The notes: generated from the sequence alone by a model not told the origin. Shown: positions 15,598 through 25,770, counted from the stretch's first letter. The stretch: 64,000 nt of DNA from Paenilisteria riparia FSL S10-1204 (GCF_000525995.1 NZ_AODL01000029.1:1-64000); one strand, 5' to 3'. A program made the numbers and translations.

Positions 15598-16518
15598 ATG
15601 CACACCGAATTAAAAATAATGTCGTATGATGAATTACCACTACATGTACATATCTGGGAGGACGTTAAAAAGCCTGTTGGTATTGTGCAAATTGTTCACG
15701 GAATGGCAGAACATGGAGCGAGGTATGCTGAATTTGCATCGTATTTGAACAAGGAAGGTTTTATTGTCATTGCGGATGACCATCGTGGTTTTGGGAAGAG
15801 CGCTGCAGATACGGAAAATTTAGGACACTTACCGTATCCAGACGGTTTTGATGCAATGGTAGCGGATGAAGAAATCGTGGCTAATTTTATAAAAATGCGT
15901 TACCCAGAGATACCGCATGTTATTTTTGGCCACAGCATGGGAAGCTTTGTGACACGTGTTTTCTTAACAAAATACCATGTCGACGCGGCAGTTTTGGCAG
16001 GAAGTGGTTTGCAACCAGATTCGTTGCTGCGAACAGGTCTGTTTTATGCAAACTTGAGGGCGAAAAGCAATGCTAACAAACGCAGCAAAGTTTTGCATAA
16101 ATTATCGTTTTATGGATTTAATCGTGAATTTGCGAAGGAAAAACACCCATTTAGCTGGCTTTCTAGGGACGCAGCGGTGCATCAAGCTTACATGGAAGAT
16201 CCGTTGGGTGGACAAGTAGTTGGTTCATTAGGATTCTATCACAGCTTACTTCGTGGTATAGAGCAATCGCAAAACGCAGAAACTATTACCAATACACCAA
16301 AAAATCTGCCGTTGCTACTAATTTCCGGAAGTAAAGATCCAGTGGGACATTTAGGTAAGGATGTCCCAAAACTAGCCGTTAAATACGAGCAGGCGGGTAT
16401 AGAAGATGTGACGCTAAAAATTTATGAAGGGGCACGACATGAACTAACCAATGAAATTAATAAATATACGGTATTTGAAGATGTTGTAGCTTGGTATAAA
16501 AAAACAGGGTTGGCGTAA
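15598..16518 (+). CDS. Alpha/beta hydrolase of the monoacylglycerol lipase type
   Basis: A 306-residue serine hydrolase (hydrolase_4/lysophospholipase group). The oxyanion motif VQIVHGMAEHGARY, DDHRGFGKSA, and the nucleophile elbow FGHSMGSF are clear; the catalytic Asp is likely in LLISGSKDPVG and the His in EGARHELTNE. There is no signal peptide, so it acts in the cytoplasm or at the inner face of the membrane. Substrates would be monoglycerides or lysophospholipids by family analogy. The start has GAGGAGG nine bases upstream. It is a single gene ending in a bidirectional terminator shared with proA. Confidence 0.85.
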   Translation: MHTELKIMSYDELPLHVHIWEDVKKPVGIVQIVHGMAEHGARYAEFASYLNKEGFIVIADDHRGFGKSAADTENLGHLPYPDGFDAMVADEEIVANFIKMRYPEIPHVIFGHSMGSFVTRVFLTKYHVDAAVLAGSGLQPDSLLRTGLFYANLRAKSNANKRSKVLHKLSFYGFNREFAKEKHPFSWLSRDAAVHQAYMEDPLGGQVVGSLGFYHSLLRGIEQSQNAETITNTPKNLPLLLISGSKDPVGHLGKDVPKLAVKYEQAGIEDVTLKIYEGARHELTNEINKYTVFEDVVAWYKKTGLA

Positions 16519-16535
16519 ATTGCCAATCCTGTTTT
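16501..16535. terminator. Bidirectional terminator between hydrolase and proA
   Basis: AAAACAGGGTTGGC pairs with GCCAATCCTGTTTT (one mismatch) around GTAAATT, with A and T runs at both sides. It includes the last codons of the hydrolase gene. Confidence 0.85.
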
Positions 16536-16538
16536 AAG

Positions 16539-17786
16539 CTACTCTCGAATTTGTCCTTCACCATAAATAATGTATTTCGTAGACGTCAGTTCATTCAATC
16601 CCATCGGACCTCGGGCATGTAGTTTTTGTGTGCTAATGCCAATTTCGGCTCCGAAACCGAACTCAAAACCGTCTGTGAAACGGGTAGAGGCGTTAATGTA
16701 AACCGCTGCAGCATCAACTTGTTGGAGGAACTTCTGGCTAGTGAAATAATTGTCTGTGACGATAGCTTCTGAATGTTTGGTGCCATATTTGTTAATGTGT
16801 GCAATAGCAGCATCGTCGTTTGGAACAATTTTGATTGCTAAAATATAGTCGGCGAATTCGGTCTCCCAATCAGATTCAGTCGCAGCAATAATATCTGGAA
16901 TAATGGCGGCTACTTGCTCATCGCCACGGATTTCGACGTTTTCTTCTCGTAATTTTGCGACGATGGAAGGTAAGAAAGCGCGTGCGACATCTTCATGAAT
17001 TAAAAGGGTTTCTGCAGCGTTACAAACGGAAGGCCGGCTTGCTTTTGCGTTCACGATAATTTTGGTTGCCATGTCTTGTTGCGCTTCTTTATCGATGTAA
17101 ACATGACAATTACCTGTCCCAGTTTCGATGACAGGAACAGTTGCATTTTCAAGCACAGCCTGAATGAGTCGCGCACTGCCACGTGGAATCAAAACATCCA
17201 GATATGCATTTAATTTCATCAAACCTTGCGCCGTTTCTCGTGACGTATCTTCTAAAATCTGCACAGCATCTGCTGGGAAATCAGATGCGGCAAGCGATTC
17301 GCGAATAATTTTTACCAAGGCAATGTTAGAATGAAAAGCCTCGCTACCACCGCGCAAAATCGTCGCATTGCCAGTTTTAAAACAAAGAACTGCGGCATCA
17401 ACGGTCACATTTGGACGGGATTCATAAATAATACCAATGACACCAAGTGGAACGCGTTGTTTACCAATCGTTAAATCGGCTTGGTTTTTCCACATGTGCG
17501 TTACTTCGCCAATTGGATCAGCAAGTGTGGCAACTTGTTTGACGCCTTCCGCCATATCAACCACTCGTTCAGCCGTTAAGCGTAATCGGTCCAACATAGC
17601 ATCTCTTACACCGTTGTCAGCAGCTGATGCTAAATCTTTTTCATTTGCTGCTAAAATAATAGCTGTATTAGCAACTAGACGCTCGGCAAGTGCAAGTAGC
17701 GCCTCATTTTTCTTTTGTGTTTTCGCTTGGGCTAAAGTCAAACCAGCCACTTGCGCCCTTTTTCCCATCTCTACAAGTCCACTCAT
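16539..17786 (-). CDS. proA: Gamma-glutamyl phosphate reductase
   Basis: The second enzyme of proline synthesis reduces gamma-glutamyl phosphate with NADPH to glutamate semialdehyde. It has the aldehyde dehydrogenase fold, 415 residues, with [29 protein letters not shown], and the catalytic Cys in [15 protein letters not shown]. The C-terminal [19 protein letters not shown] is typical. It overlaps the proB stop by four bases, forming the proBA operon. No T-box or proline-responsive leader is visible. Confidence 0.95.
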   Translation of the reverse strand: MSGLVEMGKRAQVAGLTLAQAKTQKKNEALLALAERLVANTAIILAANEKDLASAADNGVRDAMLDRLRLTAERVVDMAEGVKQVATLADPIGEVTHMWKNQADLTIGKQRVPLGVIGIIYESRPNVTVDAAVLCFKTGNATILRGGSEAFHSNIALVKIIRESLAASDFPADAVQILEDTSRETAQGLMKLNAYLDVLIPRGSARLIQAVLENATVPVIETGTGNCHVYIDKEAQQDMATKIIVNAKASRPSVCNAAETLLIHEDVARAFLPSIVAKLREENVEIRGDEQVAAIIPDIIAATESDWETEFADYILAIKIVPNDDAAIAHINKYGTKHSEAIVTDNYFTSQKFLQQVDAAAVYINASTRFTDGFEFGFGAEIGISTQKLHARGPMGLNELTSTKYIIYGEGQIRE

Positions 17787-18610
17787 TGTCGTGTTTCCCC
17801 CTTTACTAGTGCTTCCTTTGCAAACAATGTTCCAATATTCTCGCCATTCATAATATCAAAAATAATCGCGGGCTTATTTCCATTCGCCAGCACCATTTTA
17901 CTATCGTTTTTCAAAACTTTGTCTGCCGCGGCGAGTTTTGTAAACATGCCCCCAGTACCAAAAGCAGAGCCTTTACCGCCCGCAAGCTTTTGCAGTTCAG
18001 GGGTGATTTGGTGAATTTCTGTAAACATTTTCGAATTTGGATTTTCAGTTGGGTTACTATCATAAAAACCATCAATATCCGAAAGCATAATCAATAAATC
18101 AGCTTGAATAACTTCCAAAACAATAGCAGACAGACGATCGTTATCTCCAAACTTAGTCAAATGCTCGATTTCTTCAATTGCAACTGTATCATTTTCATTC
18201 ACAATGGGAATAATGCGATTTTCTAACAATTTATTAAAAGTATTAATTACGTTCTTTCGGCTAGTAGGGTAGTCAATGACATCGCGCGTTAGTAGCACCT
18301 GTCCGACGGTATAACCATATTCGCCAAACAATTTATTATAAATATTCATTAGTTCGCTTTGACCGACTGCAGCAATCGCCTGAAGATCGGGCATTTCTGT
18401 GGGGCGCGTTGGGAGTTGCAATTTATGACAACCGACACCAATGGCTCCAGAAGAAACAAGCACGACTTCCTTACCTTCATTACAAAGATCGCTGAGAACC
18501 ATCGCTAATTTCTCAATAGTTCGTAAATTTACATTGCCGTTCGGATACATTAAAGTGCTTGTACCAACTTTGATAACAATCCGTTTGCAATTCCTTAAAG
18601 ATGCGCGCAT
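17783..18610 (-). CDS. proB: Glutamate 5-kinase
   Basis: It catalyses ATP-dependent phosphorylation of glutamate, the first committed step of proline synthesis. The 275-residue protein has only the amino acid kinase domain and lacks the PUA domain that follows in many bacteria; short forms are normal in several Bacillota. Motifs: [46 protein letters not shown], and [19 protein letters not shown]. The ATG is preceded by AAAAGGAG. The gene is upstream of and overlapping proA. Confidence 0.95.
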   Translation of the reverse strand: MRASLRNCKRIVIKVGTSTLMYPNGNVNLRTIEKLAMVLSDLCNEGKEVVLVSSGAIGVGCHKLQLPTRPTEMPDLQAIAAVGQSELMNIYNKLFGEYGYTVGQVLLTRDVIDYPTSRKNVINTFNKLLENRIIPIVNENDTVAIEEIEHLTKFGDNDRLSAIVLEVIQADLLIMLSDIDGFYDSNPTENPNSKMFTEIHQITPELQKLAGGKGSAFGTGGMFTKLAAADKVLKNDSKMVLANGNKPAIIFDIMNGENIGTLFAKEALVKGETRQ

Positions 18611-18670
18611 AGAACGATTCTCCTTTTCAAGTCAGATGATATTCATTCATTGTACACTATTTTGAAGCGC

Positions 18671-18708
18671 AAAAAAACCCATTCTATCCAAAAAAGATAA
18701 AATGGGTT
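18671..18708 (-). terminator. Terminator after the PrsW-family gene
   Basis: On the minus strand AACCCATT pairs with AATGGGTT with an inner TATC/GATA pair, followed by a run of T. The stop of the gene lies ten bases before it. Confidence 0.75.
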
Positions 18709-18717
18709 GTATCTTGT

Positions 18718-19905
18718 TTAGTTCGTAGCTTTCTTACCAGAAATTTGGCGTAAACCTTTGTTGATAAGAGAGAAGATAACAATCCAAGCAACAATGATTA
18801 ACAAGATTTGTTTAAATGCGATTTGCGGAAGTGGGTTCCAAGGGCAATCCCAAAGGAAGTGGAGGACAATGGGAATAATGAAAAGTCCAAAGAATTTGCC
18901 AGTAAAGATATGGCGCATTCCAAGTTTCGCATCAGAATCTTTCGCAATCATAAGCGCCGCACCGGAAATAGCAGCCCACACAACATGTCCACCAACGGAT
19001 TGCCAGCCACGAGAGAAAATAATATTTAACATCGTGTTTCCAGCAAAGTGTAGGTTTTTGAATACAGCAGCAGCTTCGATACTATAGTTAAACGCGTAAC
19101 CAAGTGATTCGAATGCCGCGAAACCAGCACCAACTGCCGCACCAATAAGTAAACCATTCAAAATATATTTTGGACGAAGAGCTACAATAAAGAGCGCAAC
19201 GATTACCATTTTCCCAGTTTCTTCAATGATACCAACAAGGAATGCATTAAAGTAGTTCAATTTCCCAACAGGAATCACATCGTATAGGATTAATGTTGCA
19301 ACAAGCGCTGCTACACCACCGATAAAGAACATTTTCAAAACATCAAAAAAACTAATATTTCGCGGTGCATTTACTTCAAAAAATAGTACGAGTACAGAGA
19401 ATGGCACTGTAAAAGAACCAATAACCATCAAACCTGGGATGGTATTTGAATTCGCGAAGAAATAAGTACAAGCATAAAGTAATAAATAAGTAATTGCTAA
19501 AGCAAGGAATACACGTGAGAATAAGAATGGCCGCGTCCAAGAACCTGCAATATCTTTTTCCTCGGGTGTTGTGTAAATGGTACCTGCAATAAAGACTTTT
19601 TCGCTATCTGCTTTAGGATGTTTTTTGAAGACATCCGCAAATATATCACCTATGCCTAAATGTTGCATGCCATTTTTCTCATGGGGGCGATGGTTGGTTG
19701 GCTTGGTATGTAAATCTTTTTCATGAGTAGATTCTGTGTGATCATGAATCAGTGGCGTATCTTTCAATAATTGCCATTCGCTGTCTTCTGATTGTTTTAC
19801 TTTCGTGTCTGGCGTCAGTTCCTTTCTCTTGTAGAGCGTTTTTAGTTCGTAATCTGTCAGTGGACCAATTGTCTTATTATTTTTTTGGAAATACCAATGA
19901 GACAA
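18718..19905 (-). CDS. PrsW-family intramembrane protease with N-terminal GYF-like domain
   Basis: The 395-residue protein starts with a GYF_2-type domain (WYFQKNNKTIGPLTDYELKTLY, about residues 3-55), then a polar His-rich linker, then eight or so membrane segments. PrsW motifs are present: VGIIEETGKMVIVAL (the EExxK signature), GAGFAAFESLGYAF, GHVVWAAISGAA and VLHFLWDCPW. PrsW in Bacillus subtilis performs site-1 cleavage of the RsiW anti-sigma factor. The substrate here is unknown, and no anti-sigma gene lies nearby. The GYF-like part may be a protein-binding sensor. Single-gene unit. Confidence 0.85.
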   Translation of the reverse strand: MSHWYFQKNNKTIGPLTDYELKTLYKRKELTPDTKVKQSEDSEWQLLKDTPLIHDHTESTHEKDLHTKPTNHRPHEKNGMQHLGIGDIFADVFKKHPKADSEKVFIAGTIYTTPEEKDIAGSWTRPFLFSRVFLALAITYLLLYACTYFFANSNTIPGLMVIGSFTVPFSVLVLFFEVNAPRNISFFDVLKMFFIGGVAALVATLILYDVIPVGKLNYFNAFLVGIIEETGKMVIVALFIVALRPKYILNGLLIGAAVGAGFAAFESLGYAFNYSIEAAAVFKNLHFAGNTMLNIIFSRGWQSVGGHVVWAAISGAALMIAKDSDAKLGMRHIFTGKFFGLFIIPIVLHFLWDCPWNPLPQIAFKQILLIIVAWIVIFSLINKGLRQISGKKATN

Positions 19906-20035
19906 TAGGATCGCCTCCCTTATTTATATTTATAGTCTTATACCCCTTTCCACTAAATGCACCATTTAAAACATAATTAAACTAAAAATATTAGGAAATT
20001 TAGATTATGTTATTTAAAAGGGAGGCGTATAAGTA

Positions 20036-20444
20036 TTATTTACCTGCTTGTTCATTCAACTTGTGTGCCTGCTCTAGTACGAACTTCAGTGAGTCATCAA
20101 TAAAAGTACCAACTTCTGGATTTAGAGGTGCGCCACTTAAAAGTAAATCATCATCGTAGCGCAACTTCTCCTGCACTTTTTCTAGTCTTTCATGCACATC
20201 GTTTTTCTTCACAATTGTACTAGGTTTGTAAGAAGATTCTTCGGCATACCCAATTAAGTAATCAACAGATACATCAAAAGTAGTCGCGATATGGCGTAAC
20301 ATGGTAATGTCTGGTTCACGAATACCATATTCCCAGTTGCCATACGTAGATGTAGCGTTTAATCCTAATCTTTTAGCGGTTTCAACTTTGGACCACCCTT
20401 TTTTTATTTCGTAAAATTGTAAGTCTACTGCTCAAACTTGACAT
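20036..20444 (-). pseudogene. XRE-family regulator, frameshifted near N-terminus
   Basis: An ATG at 20444 with GGAG eight bases upstream gives MSSLSSRLTILRNKK, then the frame breaks in a seven-base A run (T7 at 20399-20405 on the plus strand). With six it continues GWSKVETAKRLGLNATSTYG and NWEYGIREPDITMLRHIATT, an HTH_3 domain like phage CI repressors, followed by DVSVDYLIGYAEES. The C-terminal 60 residues are charged helices without a peptidase fold. It faces the small XRE gene at 20596 across a space with direct repeats. One inserted base, possibly a sequencing error, is the only defect. Confidence 0.75.
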
Positions 20445-20466
20445 ATTATCACTCCTTTTAGAAAAT

Positions 20467-20509
20467 ATTATATCATAATGTACACGAAACAGCTAATATA
20501 TTACACGAA
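20467..20509. promoter_or_regulatory. Paired operator-like repeats between divergent XRE genes
   Basis: TACACGAA occurs at 20481-20488 and again at 20502-20509, start-to-start 21 bases, two helical turns. The first copy sits inside the spacer of the minus-strand promoter whose -10 TATAAT is at 20467-20472. The arrangement fits autoregulation by one of the flanking XRE proteins. Confidence 0.5.
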
Positions 20510-20525
20510 TTGAGTTTTATAGCGG

Positions 20526-20554
20526 TTGACACTATCGCAAAGAGTTGATATTAT
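20526..20554 (+). promoter_or_regulatory. Strong promoter of the small XRE gene
   Basis: TTGACA (20526-20531), 17 bases, TATTAT (20549-20554), followed about 42 bases later by the ATG with a GGAGCGATAGGT ribosome site. Confidence 0.8.
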
Positions 20555-20595
20555 AGTATCTATAAACACAAATTGAGTAGAATGGAGCGATAGGT

Positions 20596-20808
20596 ATGGT
20601 GTCAACGGCAGAGAAAAAGATTGATTGGGAGAAAGTAAGGAGCATGAGGGAATCTTTAGGCATCTCGCAAGCTTTTATTTCAAGACGTATGGGTTATAAG
20701 TACAGTTCCGGCTATTCTAACTTGGAAAAAGGGATGGTACGCTTATCTGCAGAAAAGGCGGCAATTTTAGCAGAAATTTTACACTGTAAGCAGGAAGATT
20801 TTTTTTGA
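20596..20808 (+). CDS. Small XRE-family DNA-binding protein
   Basis: This 70-residue protein is a bare helix-turn-helix domain: WEKVRSMRESLGISQAFISRRMGYKYSSGYSNLEKG followed by RLSAEKAAILAEILHCKQEDFF (the two pieces are contiguous in the protein). It resembles Cro-type or ICE regulators. With the divergent, larger XRE gene it forms a CI/Cro-like switch, but no phage genes follow; the next gene is the chromosomal ysoA. It has a near-consensus promoter and its own terminator. Confidence 0.8.
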   Translation: MVSTAEKKIDWEKVRSMRESLGISQAFISRRMGYKYSSGYSNLEKGMVRLSAEKAAILAEILHCKQEDFF

Positions 20809-20821
20809 TTCCAATGCCCTC

Positions 20822-20849
20822 AAAGCGTGGCGATGTGCTACGCTTTTTC
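20822..20849 (+). terminator. Terminator after the small XRE gene
   Basis: AAAGCGTGGC pairs with GCTACGCTTT (one G-U) and runs into TTTTT. Confidence 0.75.
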
Positions 20850-20990
20850 TTATGGTAACACAGATTGCTGAAAGAAAGTAATAAAAATGAAATAAAAAAG
20901 GGATGTTAACTACATAAGAATCGTGTATTATAGATATAATATATAGCTTTTTAAGGAATGCAACTGATAGTTTTATTGTGAGGAGTTTAT

Positions 20991-21944
20991 GTGATGAAAG
21001 ATTCAGAGTTTATTTTTCCAACACTTGTGGAAACATTTTTGAAAGAGGGTATTGCAGCAGTTCGTGAATCGGAAGTCGAAGAGGTACAGCGCTTTTTGGA
21101 ACGGTCATACATAGAGCGACCTTGTAATGAGCAAGTGGTGTATGCTTTAGTGAAGTTTTATAACGCAGTAGCCGATTTTGCGAGCGCGAAAGAAATAGGA
21201 CAGTCCTTTTTGATGATGGATGGGCATAACAAGAAAGTATTAGGCGAATTATCCGCTACCTTTTTGCAGTTGGATGATATGGAGACCTATTTTAGTTTAG
21301 TGAAACAACAGTTGGAAAAGGAATCGTTATTAGAGGAAACAGAACAGGTAGTTGCTACGCCAAATAATGTCGTTCAATTTCCTAAAAAAGTGTTGCCTAG
21401 ACGAAAGATTGAACAATTTTCAAAGTGGAGTACGCCGGAACAACTGGAATTTTTGCAACAGGCGCGATTCCATGATGTAGAGTCGTATATTTTACCGTTC
21501 AAAACTTTTTTGGCCGATGCTACGACATCACCTTTTGTAAAATCGATGATATTTGAACTGTTACAAGAAAAAAGAGTGGACGCGATGTTTGTTGTTCGTA
21601 AAGCTGGCATGGATGACGTGTTCAATCCGAGCAAGGTTCCGATGCTAAGTCAAGATGACTTTACTGCACAATTAAGCGATGCTTTGACACGGCGTTTTGA
21701 GCATTCTAACCCGAGCTTTCTGGAGCAGTTACTTGTTATTGTGCAGCAACATCTGTTCATTATGTATCCATTTGCTTTTCCGTCTGAAGATATTACGCTT
21801 TGGAGTGAGGCATATAGCAAGTGGTTATCGCAATTATACGGGAACGAATGGCAAGATAATATCGATGTTAACCCTGAACAACTAATAGAAGCTTTGGCGT
21901 TTATTGAAAGAATGGAGCGGGTACAGCAAAATTATCTGCTTTAA
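20991..21944 (+). CDS. YsoA-like TPR-type protein
   Basis: The 317-residue soluble protein is helical in its first 110 residues in the manner of TPR repeats (EEVQRFLERSYIERPCNEQ, VYALVKFYNAVADFASAKEI) and has a second helical domain (residues 150-310), joined by a linker with VVQFPKKVLPRRK. In Bacillus subtilis ysoA, also a TPR-type gene, stands directly upstream of tig, and the same place here supports the match. The function of YsoA is not established. The start ATGATG has GAGGAG upstream. A promoter for tig follows, so they need not be co-transcribed. Confidence 0.7.
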   Translation: MMKDSEFIFPTLVETFLKEGIAAVRESEVEEVQRFLERSYIERPCNEQVVYALVKFYNAVADFASAKEIGQSFLMMDGHNKKVLGELSATFLQLDDMETYFSLVKQQLEKESLLEETEQVVATPNNVVQFPKKVLPRRKIEQFSKWSTPEQLEFLQQARFHDVESYILPFKTFLADATTSPFVKSMIFELLQEKRVDAMFVVRKAGMDDVFNPSKVPMLSQDDFTAQLSDALTRRFEHSNPSFLEQLLVIVQQHLFIMYPFAFPSEDITLWSEAYSKWLSQLYGNEWQDNIDVNPEQLIEALAFIERMERVQQNYLL

Positions 21945-21959
21945 GTGAAGGATTGTAGT

Positions 21960-21988
21960 TTTCAAGTCGCTAAGTTTTATGTTATTAT
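21960..21988 (+). promoter_or_regulatory. Promoter of tig
   Basis: TTTCAA (21960-21965), 17 bases, TATTAT (21983-21988), preceded by no other good match. The leader to the tig start is about 70 bases. Confidence 0.55.
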
Positions 21989-22062
21989 GTATGAGTGTGA
22001 CTGAAATAAGTATTGAGGAATCAAGACTAATAACCAGTAAATAGATGTATGGAGGGAATACC

Positions 22063-23380
22063 ATGTCAGTGAAATGGGAAAAAGCAGAAGGTAATGTAGG
22101 AACATTAACTTTCGAAATGAGTCAAGAACAAGTAAAAACAGGATTGGATAAAGCATTCCAAAAAGTTCGTAAAAATCTAAACGTACCAGGTTTCCGTAAA
22201 GGAAAAGTGCCGCGTCAAATTTTCAACCAACGTTTTGGCGAAGAGGCTTTATATCAAGATGCATTAGATATCTTGCTACCAGAAGTGTACGCTGCAGCAA
22301 TTGAAGAGTCAGGTATTGATCCAGTGGATAACCCACAAATCAATGTAGAATCAATGGAAAAAGGCGAAACTTGGGTATTAACAGCGCAAGTAACTGTTAG
22401 ACCAGAAGTGAAACTTGGCGACTACAAAGGTTTAGAAGTAGAGGCTCGTGATGCTAAGTTAACAGATGAGGAAGTCGAAACAGAGCTTAAAAACATGCAA
22501 GAACGTCAAGCGGAACTTGTTGTACGTGAAGATGCTCCAGCAGAAGATGGAGACACAGTGATTCTTGACTTTGAGGGCTTCAAAGATGGCGTTGCATTTG
22601 AAGGTGGACAAGCGGTCAATCATTCATTAGAACTTGGTTCAGGTTCATTCATCCCTGGCTTCGAAGAACAAGTTGTTGGTCTAAAAGCTGGTGAAGAAAA
22701 AGATATCGAATTAACATTCCCAGAAGAATATCACGCAGAAGAGCTTGCAGGTCAAGACGTAGTGTTCAAGATTAAAGTGCACGAAGTGAAGACAAAAGAA
22801 GTTCCAGAACTAGATGATGAACTTGCAAAAGACATCGATGAAGAAGTGGAAACTCTTGCTGAACTGAAAGAAAAAGTAACAAAAACGCTTACAAGAAGCA
22901 AAAGAGGACAGCGTGTCACAAGCGAAACAAAACGACGCTATTGCTAAAGCGGTAGAAAATGCCGAAGTGGATATTCCACACGCAATGGTACACCATGAAG
23001 CAGATCATATGATGAATCACTTTGCGCAAGACTTGCAAGCACAAGGATTAACTCCAGAACTTTACTACCAGTTCACAGGTCAAACAGAAGAAGCAATGCA
23101 CGCACAAATGGAAAAAGACGCTGAAACACGCGTAAAAACAAACCTAGTTTTGGAAGCAATTGCTGAAGCTGAAGGCATTGTGCCAACAGAGGCAGATATT
23201 GAAGAAGAAGTGAAAACATTAGCTGATAAATACAGCATGGAAGTAGATGCAGTACGCGCTGCACTAGGTGATATGAACGAATTGAAATCAGACCTTAAAA
23301 TCCGCAAAGCAATTGATCTTTTAGTTGAAAGTGCAAAAGAAGTTGCCCCTAAAGAAGTAAAAGAAGAAGATGCGGAATAA
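22063..23380 (+). CDS. tig: Trigger factor, frameshifted as read
   Basis: Trigger factor is the ribosome-bound chaperone and peptidyl-prolyl isomerase that meets nascent chains. The ATG at 22063 ([15 protein letters not shown]) is preceded by GGAGGG; the ATG at 22045 overlaps that site. The ribosome-binding signature [20 protein letters not shown] is intact, and the FKBP domain follows ([35 protein letters not shown]). An extra A at about 22891 throws the frame off after KEKVTKTL. The next frame resumes with [20 protein letters not shown] and ends at 23380, giving a normal C-terminal chaperone domain. Since tig is conserved and otherwise intact, sequence error is likely. Confidence 0.9.
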
Positions 23381-23410
23381 AGAAAGCGTAATAATTCATT
23401 GAAATGTATG

Positions 23411-23456
23411 AGGCGGGAGGCATGAGTTCGACTTGTGCTTTCCGTCTTTTATTTTT
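23411..23456 (+). terminator. Terminator after tig
   Basis: A 13-bp stem, AGGCGGGAGGCAT (23411-23423) with GTGCTTTCCGTCT (23435-23447), using several G-U pairs, followed by TTTATTTTT. The rest of the 260-base tig-clpX space shows no further element that I can support. Confidence 0.65.
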
Positions 23457-23641
23457 GATGTCATAATAAGGAGCCTTTAGCTGAAATTAGAGCTCCAAAT
23501 AGAAGTGAACCATACAATCACGTAATCCATCAATAGCTCTTAATAGCATTTCTCACAGACTAATGATATGATGAAAAGACATAAGCTTGTTTTACGAAGG
23601 CAGGATGCTTATGAAACACTTAAATAGAAGGGGTGAAAACC

Positions 23642-24910
23642 TTGTTCAAATTTAATGACGAAAAAGGACAATTGAAATGTTCTTTTTGTGGCAAAACACA
23701 AGACCAAGTGCGCAAATTAGTTGCAGGACCTGGCGTGTATATTTGTGACGAGTGTATCGAACTATGTAACGAAATTATCGAAGAAGAATTGAATGTGTCG
23801 GAATTTGTAGACTTTGGCGATGTGCCTAAGCCTCAAGAGATTCGCCGCATTTTAAGCGACTACGTTATTGGCCAAGATCGTGCAAAGAAAGCCTTAGCAG
23901 TAGCGGTTTATAATCACTATAAGCGTATCAATTCCAATGAAAAAAACGAGAAATCAGAAGAAGCAGTAGAACTTTCAAAAAGTAACATTTGTCTTATCGG
24001 ACCAACTGGTAGTGGTAAAACTCTGCTAGCACAAACATTGGCTCGCTTGCTAAATGTTCCATTTGCGATTGCAGATGCGACTAGTTTAACAGAAGCTGGC
24101 TATGTTGGGGAAGACGTGGAAAATATTTTGCTAAAACTGATTCAAGCTGCTGATTTTGACGTCGAACGTGCCGAAAAAGGCATTATCTACATTGATGAAA
24201 TCGATAAAGTAGCACGCAAATCAGAAAACCCATCTATTACGCGTGATGTTTCTGGTGAAGGTGTGCAACAAGCCTTACTGAAAATTTTAGAGGGTACTGT
24301 AGCAAGCGTTCCTCCACAAGGTGGGCGTAAGCATCCACATCAAGAATTCATTCAAATCGATACAGGAAATATCTTGTTTATCGTTGGTGGAGCATTTGAT
24401 GGTATCGAACAAATTGTTAAGAATCGCCTTGGCGAGAAAGTTATCGGTTTTGGTACAGAGAATGAACAACTAAGAGAAAATGAAACCTATCTTTCTAAAG
24501 TGGTTCCAGAAGACTTGTTAAAATTCGGTTTAATCCCCGAGTTCATTGGTCGTCTGCCTGTCATTGCGACATTGGAGCAACTGGATGAAGAAACTTTGAT
24601 TTCGATTTTAACAGAACCAAAGAATGCACTAGTGAAGCAATACACAAAAATGTTAGCGTTGGATGATGTAGAATTAGAATTCCAGCCAGAAGCATTGTCA
24701 GAAATCGCTAAAGAAGCGATTGCCCGTAAAACAGGAGCACGTGGTTTGCGTTCGATTATTGAGCATATCATGCTAGAAGTCATGTTTGAAATTCCATCAC
24801 GTGATGATATTAAGAAATGTATTATTACAAAAGAAGCTGTTACAGGGGATGCAGAACCTCAACTTCAATTAGAAGATGGCTCCGTAATCCCAATTAAAAC
24901 TTCTGCATAA
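23642..24910 (+). CDS. clpX: ClpX, ATP-binding unfoldase of the ClpXP protease
   Basis: ClpX recognises and unfolds substrates and feeds them to ClpP. The N-terminal zinc domain has CSFC and CDEC pairs. The AAA+ core has [15 protein letters not shown] (Walker A), [10 protein letters not shown] (Walker B), and the pore loop region [19 protein letters not shown] and [13 protein letters not shown] (sensor 2) complete it. I start it at the TTG at 23642 ([13 protein letters not shown]), eight bases after AAGGGG, rather than at the upstream GTG at 23633 that overlaps that site. Length 422 residues is usual. clpP is not in this window. Confidence 0.95.
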   Translation: MFKFNDEKGQLKCSFCGKTQDQVRKLVAGPGVYICDECIELCNEIIEEELNVSEFVDFGDVPKPQEIRRILSDYVIGQDRAKKALAVAVYNHYKRINSNEKNEKSEEAVELSKSNICLIGPTGSGKTLLAQTLARLLNVPFAIADATSLTEAGYVGEDVENILLKLIQAADFDVERAEKGIIYIDEIDKVARKSENPSITRDVSGEGVQQALLKILEGTVASVPPQGGRKHPHQEFIQIDTGNILFIVGGAFDGIEQIVKNRLGEKVIGFGTENEQLRENETYLSKVVPEDLLKFGLIPEFIGRLPVIATLEQLDEETLISILTEPKNALVKQYTKMLALDDVELEFQPEALSEIAKEAIARKTGARGLRSIIEHIMLEVMFEIPSRDDIKKCIITKEAVTGDAEPQLQLEDGSVIPIKTSA

Positions 24911-24917
24911 TAAATTA

Positions 24918-24960
24918 GAAAGCGCTGTGTCCATTTATTGGATGTTGGCGTTTTTCTTTT
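24918..24960 (+). terminator. Terminator after clpX
   Basis: AAAGCGCTGTGTCCA pairs with TGGATGTTGGCGTTT (G-U pairs and one bulge) and ends in a long T-rich tail. A TATAAT directly after it (24962-24967) may be the -10 of the signal peptidase gene. Confidence 0.6.
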
Positions 24961-25114
24961 GTATAATGGGGTAAACAGTGGTTAGGATAGATATTTTTTA
25001 TTAGAAATGGATTAGAATTACTACTGCTCAGCATTTTATACTGTTTTTTTAGAAGGATTTCATGCTATACTTAAAGCTGTGTTTAGTAGTAATTGTAGAG
25101 AGGAACTAGAGGAT

Positions 25115-25714
25115 ATGGATAGTGAGACTAATGAGACTAAAAAAAATGGTCGTGGCAAAGGAAAAGCGATATGGGGATGGGTTCAAGTAATCCTGATTGC
25201 GGTTATTCTCTCCATGGCACTCCGCTATTTTGTAATTTCACCTGTTACAGTTTTTGGAGATTCGATGTACCCGACGTTGCACGATGGTGAGCACTTATTT
25301 ATTAATAAAGTAACAGGGCCAGATCGATTTGATATTATTGTATTCCCGGCACCAGATGAGAAAGATACGGAATATATTAAGCGTGTTATTGGATTACCAG
25401 GTGATACAGTAGAGTATAAACAAGACCAATTGTATATTAACGGCAAGAAATATGATGAGCCATACTTAGATTCAGAGAAAAAAGATTTAACAAATGGTTA
25501 TTTAACAACACTAAACGATGGTGCACAAGGGAATCCGAACTTTTCACTTGCGACAATTCCAGCGTGTGGCGGTGCAACAAAGGTTCCTAAAGGCAAATTA
25601 TTTGTTCTAGGGGATAATCGTCCAATTAGTAAGGATAGCCGCTATATTGGCTTTATAGACGAGGATAAAGTACTGGGTAAAGTCATCTCGTTTGGAAAAT
25701 CATTGCAAAAATAA
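25115..25714 (+). CDS. Type I signal peptidase (SipX/SipY group)
   Basis: A membrane serine peptidase that removes signal peptides from exported proteins. It has one N-terminal membrane segment (VQVILIAVILSMALRYFVI) after a basic head, then the S26 boxes: the catalytic Ser in FGDSMYPTLHDGE, the catalytic Lys in YIKRVIGLPGDTVEY, and the C-terminal FVLGDNRPISKDSRYIGFI. I choose the ATG at 25115 (MDSETNETKKNGRG), next to AGAGGAT, instead of the upstream GTG at 25079. It is about 199 residues. A second signal peptidase gene follows; L. monocytogenes has three in tandem (sipX, sipY, sipZ). Confidence 0.92.
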   Translation: MDSETNETKKNGRGKGKAIWGWVQVILIAVILSMALRYFVISPVTVFGDSMYPTLHDGEHLFINKVTGPDRFDIIVFPAPDEKDTEYIKRVIGLPGDTVEYKQDQLYINGKKYDEPYLDSEKKDLTNGYLTTLNDGAQGNPNFSLATIPACGGATKVPKGKLFVLGDNRPISKDSRYIGFIDEDKVLGKVISFGKSLQK

Positions 25715-25770
25715 AAAAGGTGTGGTAGGCAAGACAACTGTTTTGTTTACCACTTTCTTAAAAAGTCGGT

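Noticed and set aside
17437..18014. Long plus-strand frames over proA and proB
   Set aside because: They lie antisense to well-matched enzyme genes and show no family motifs.
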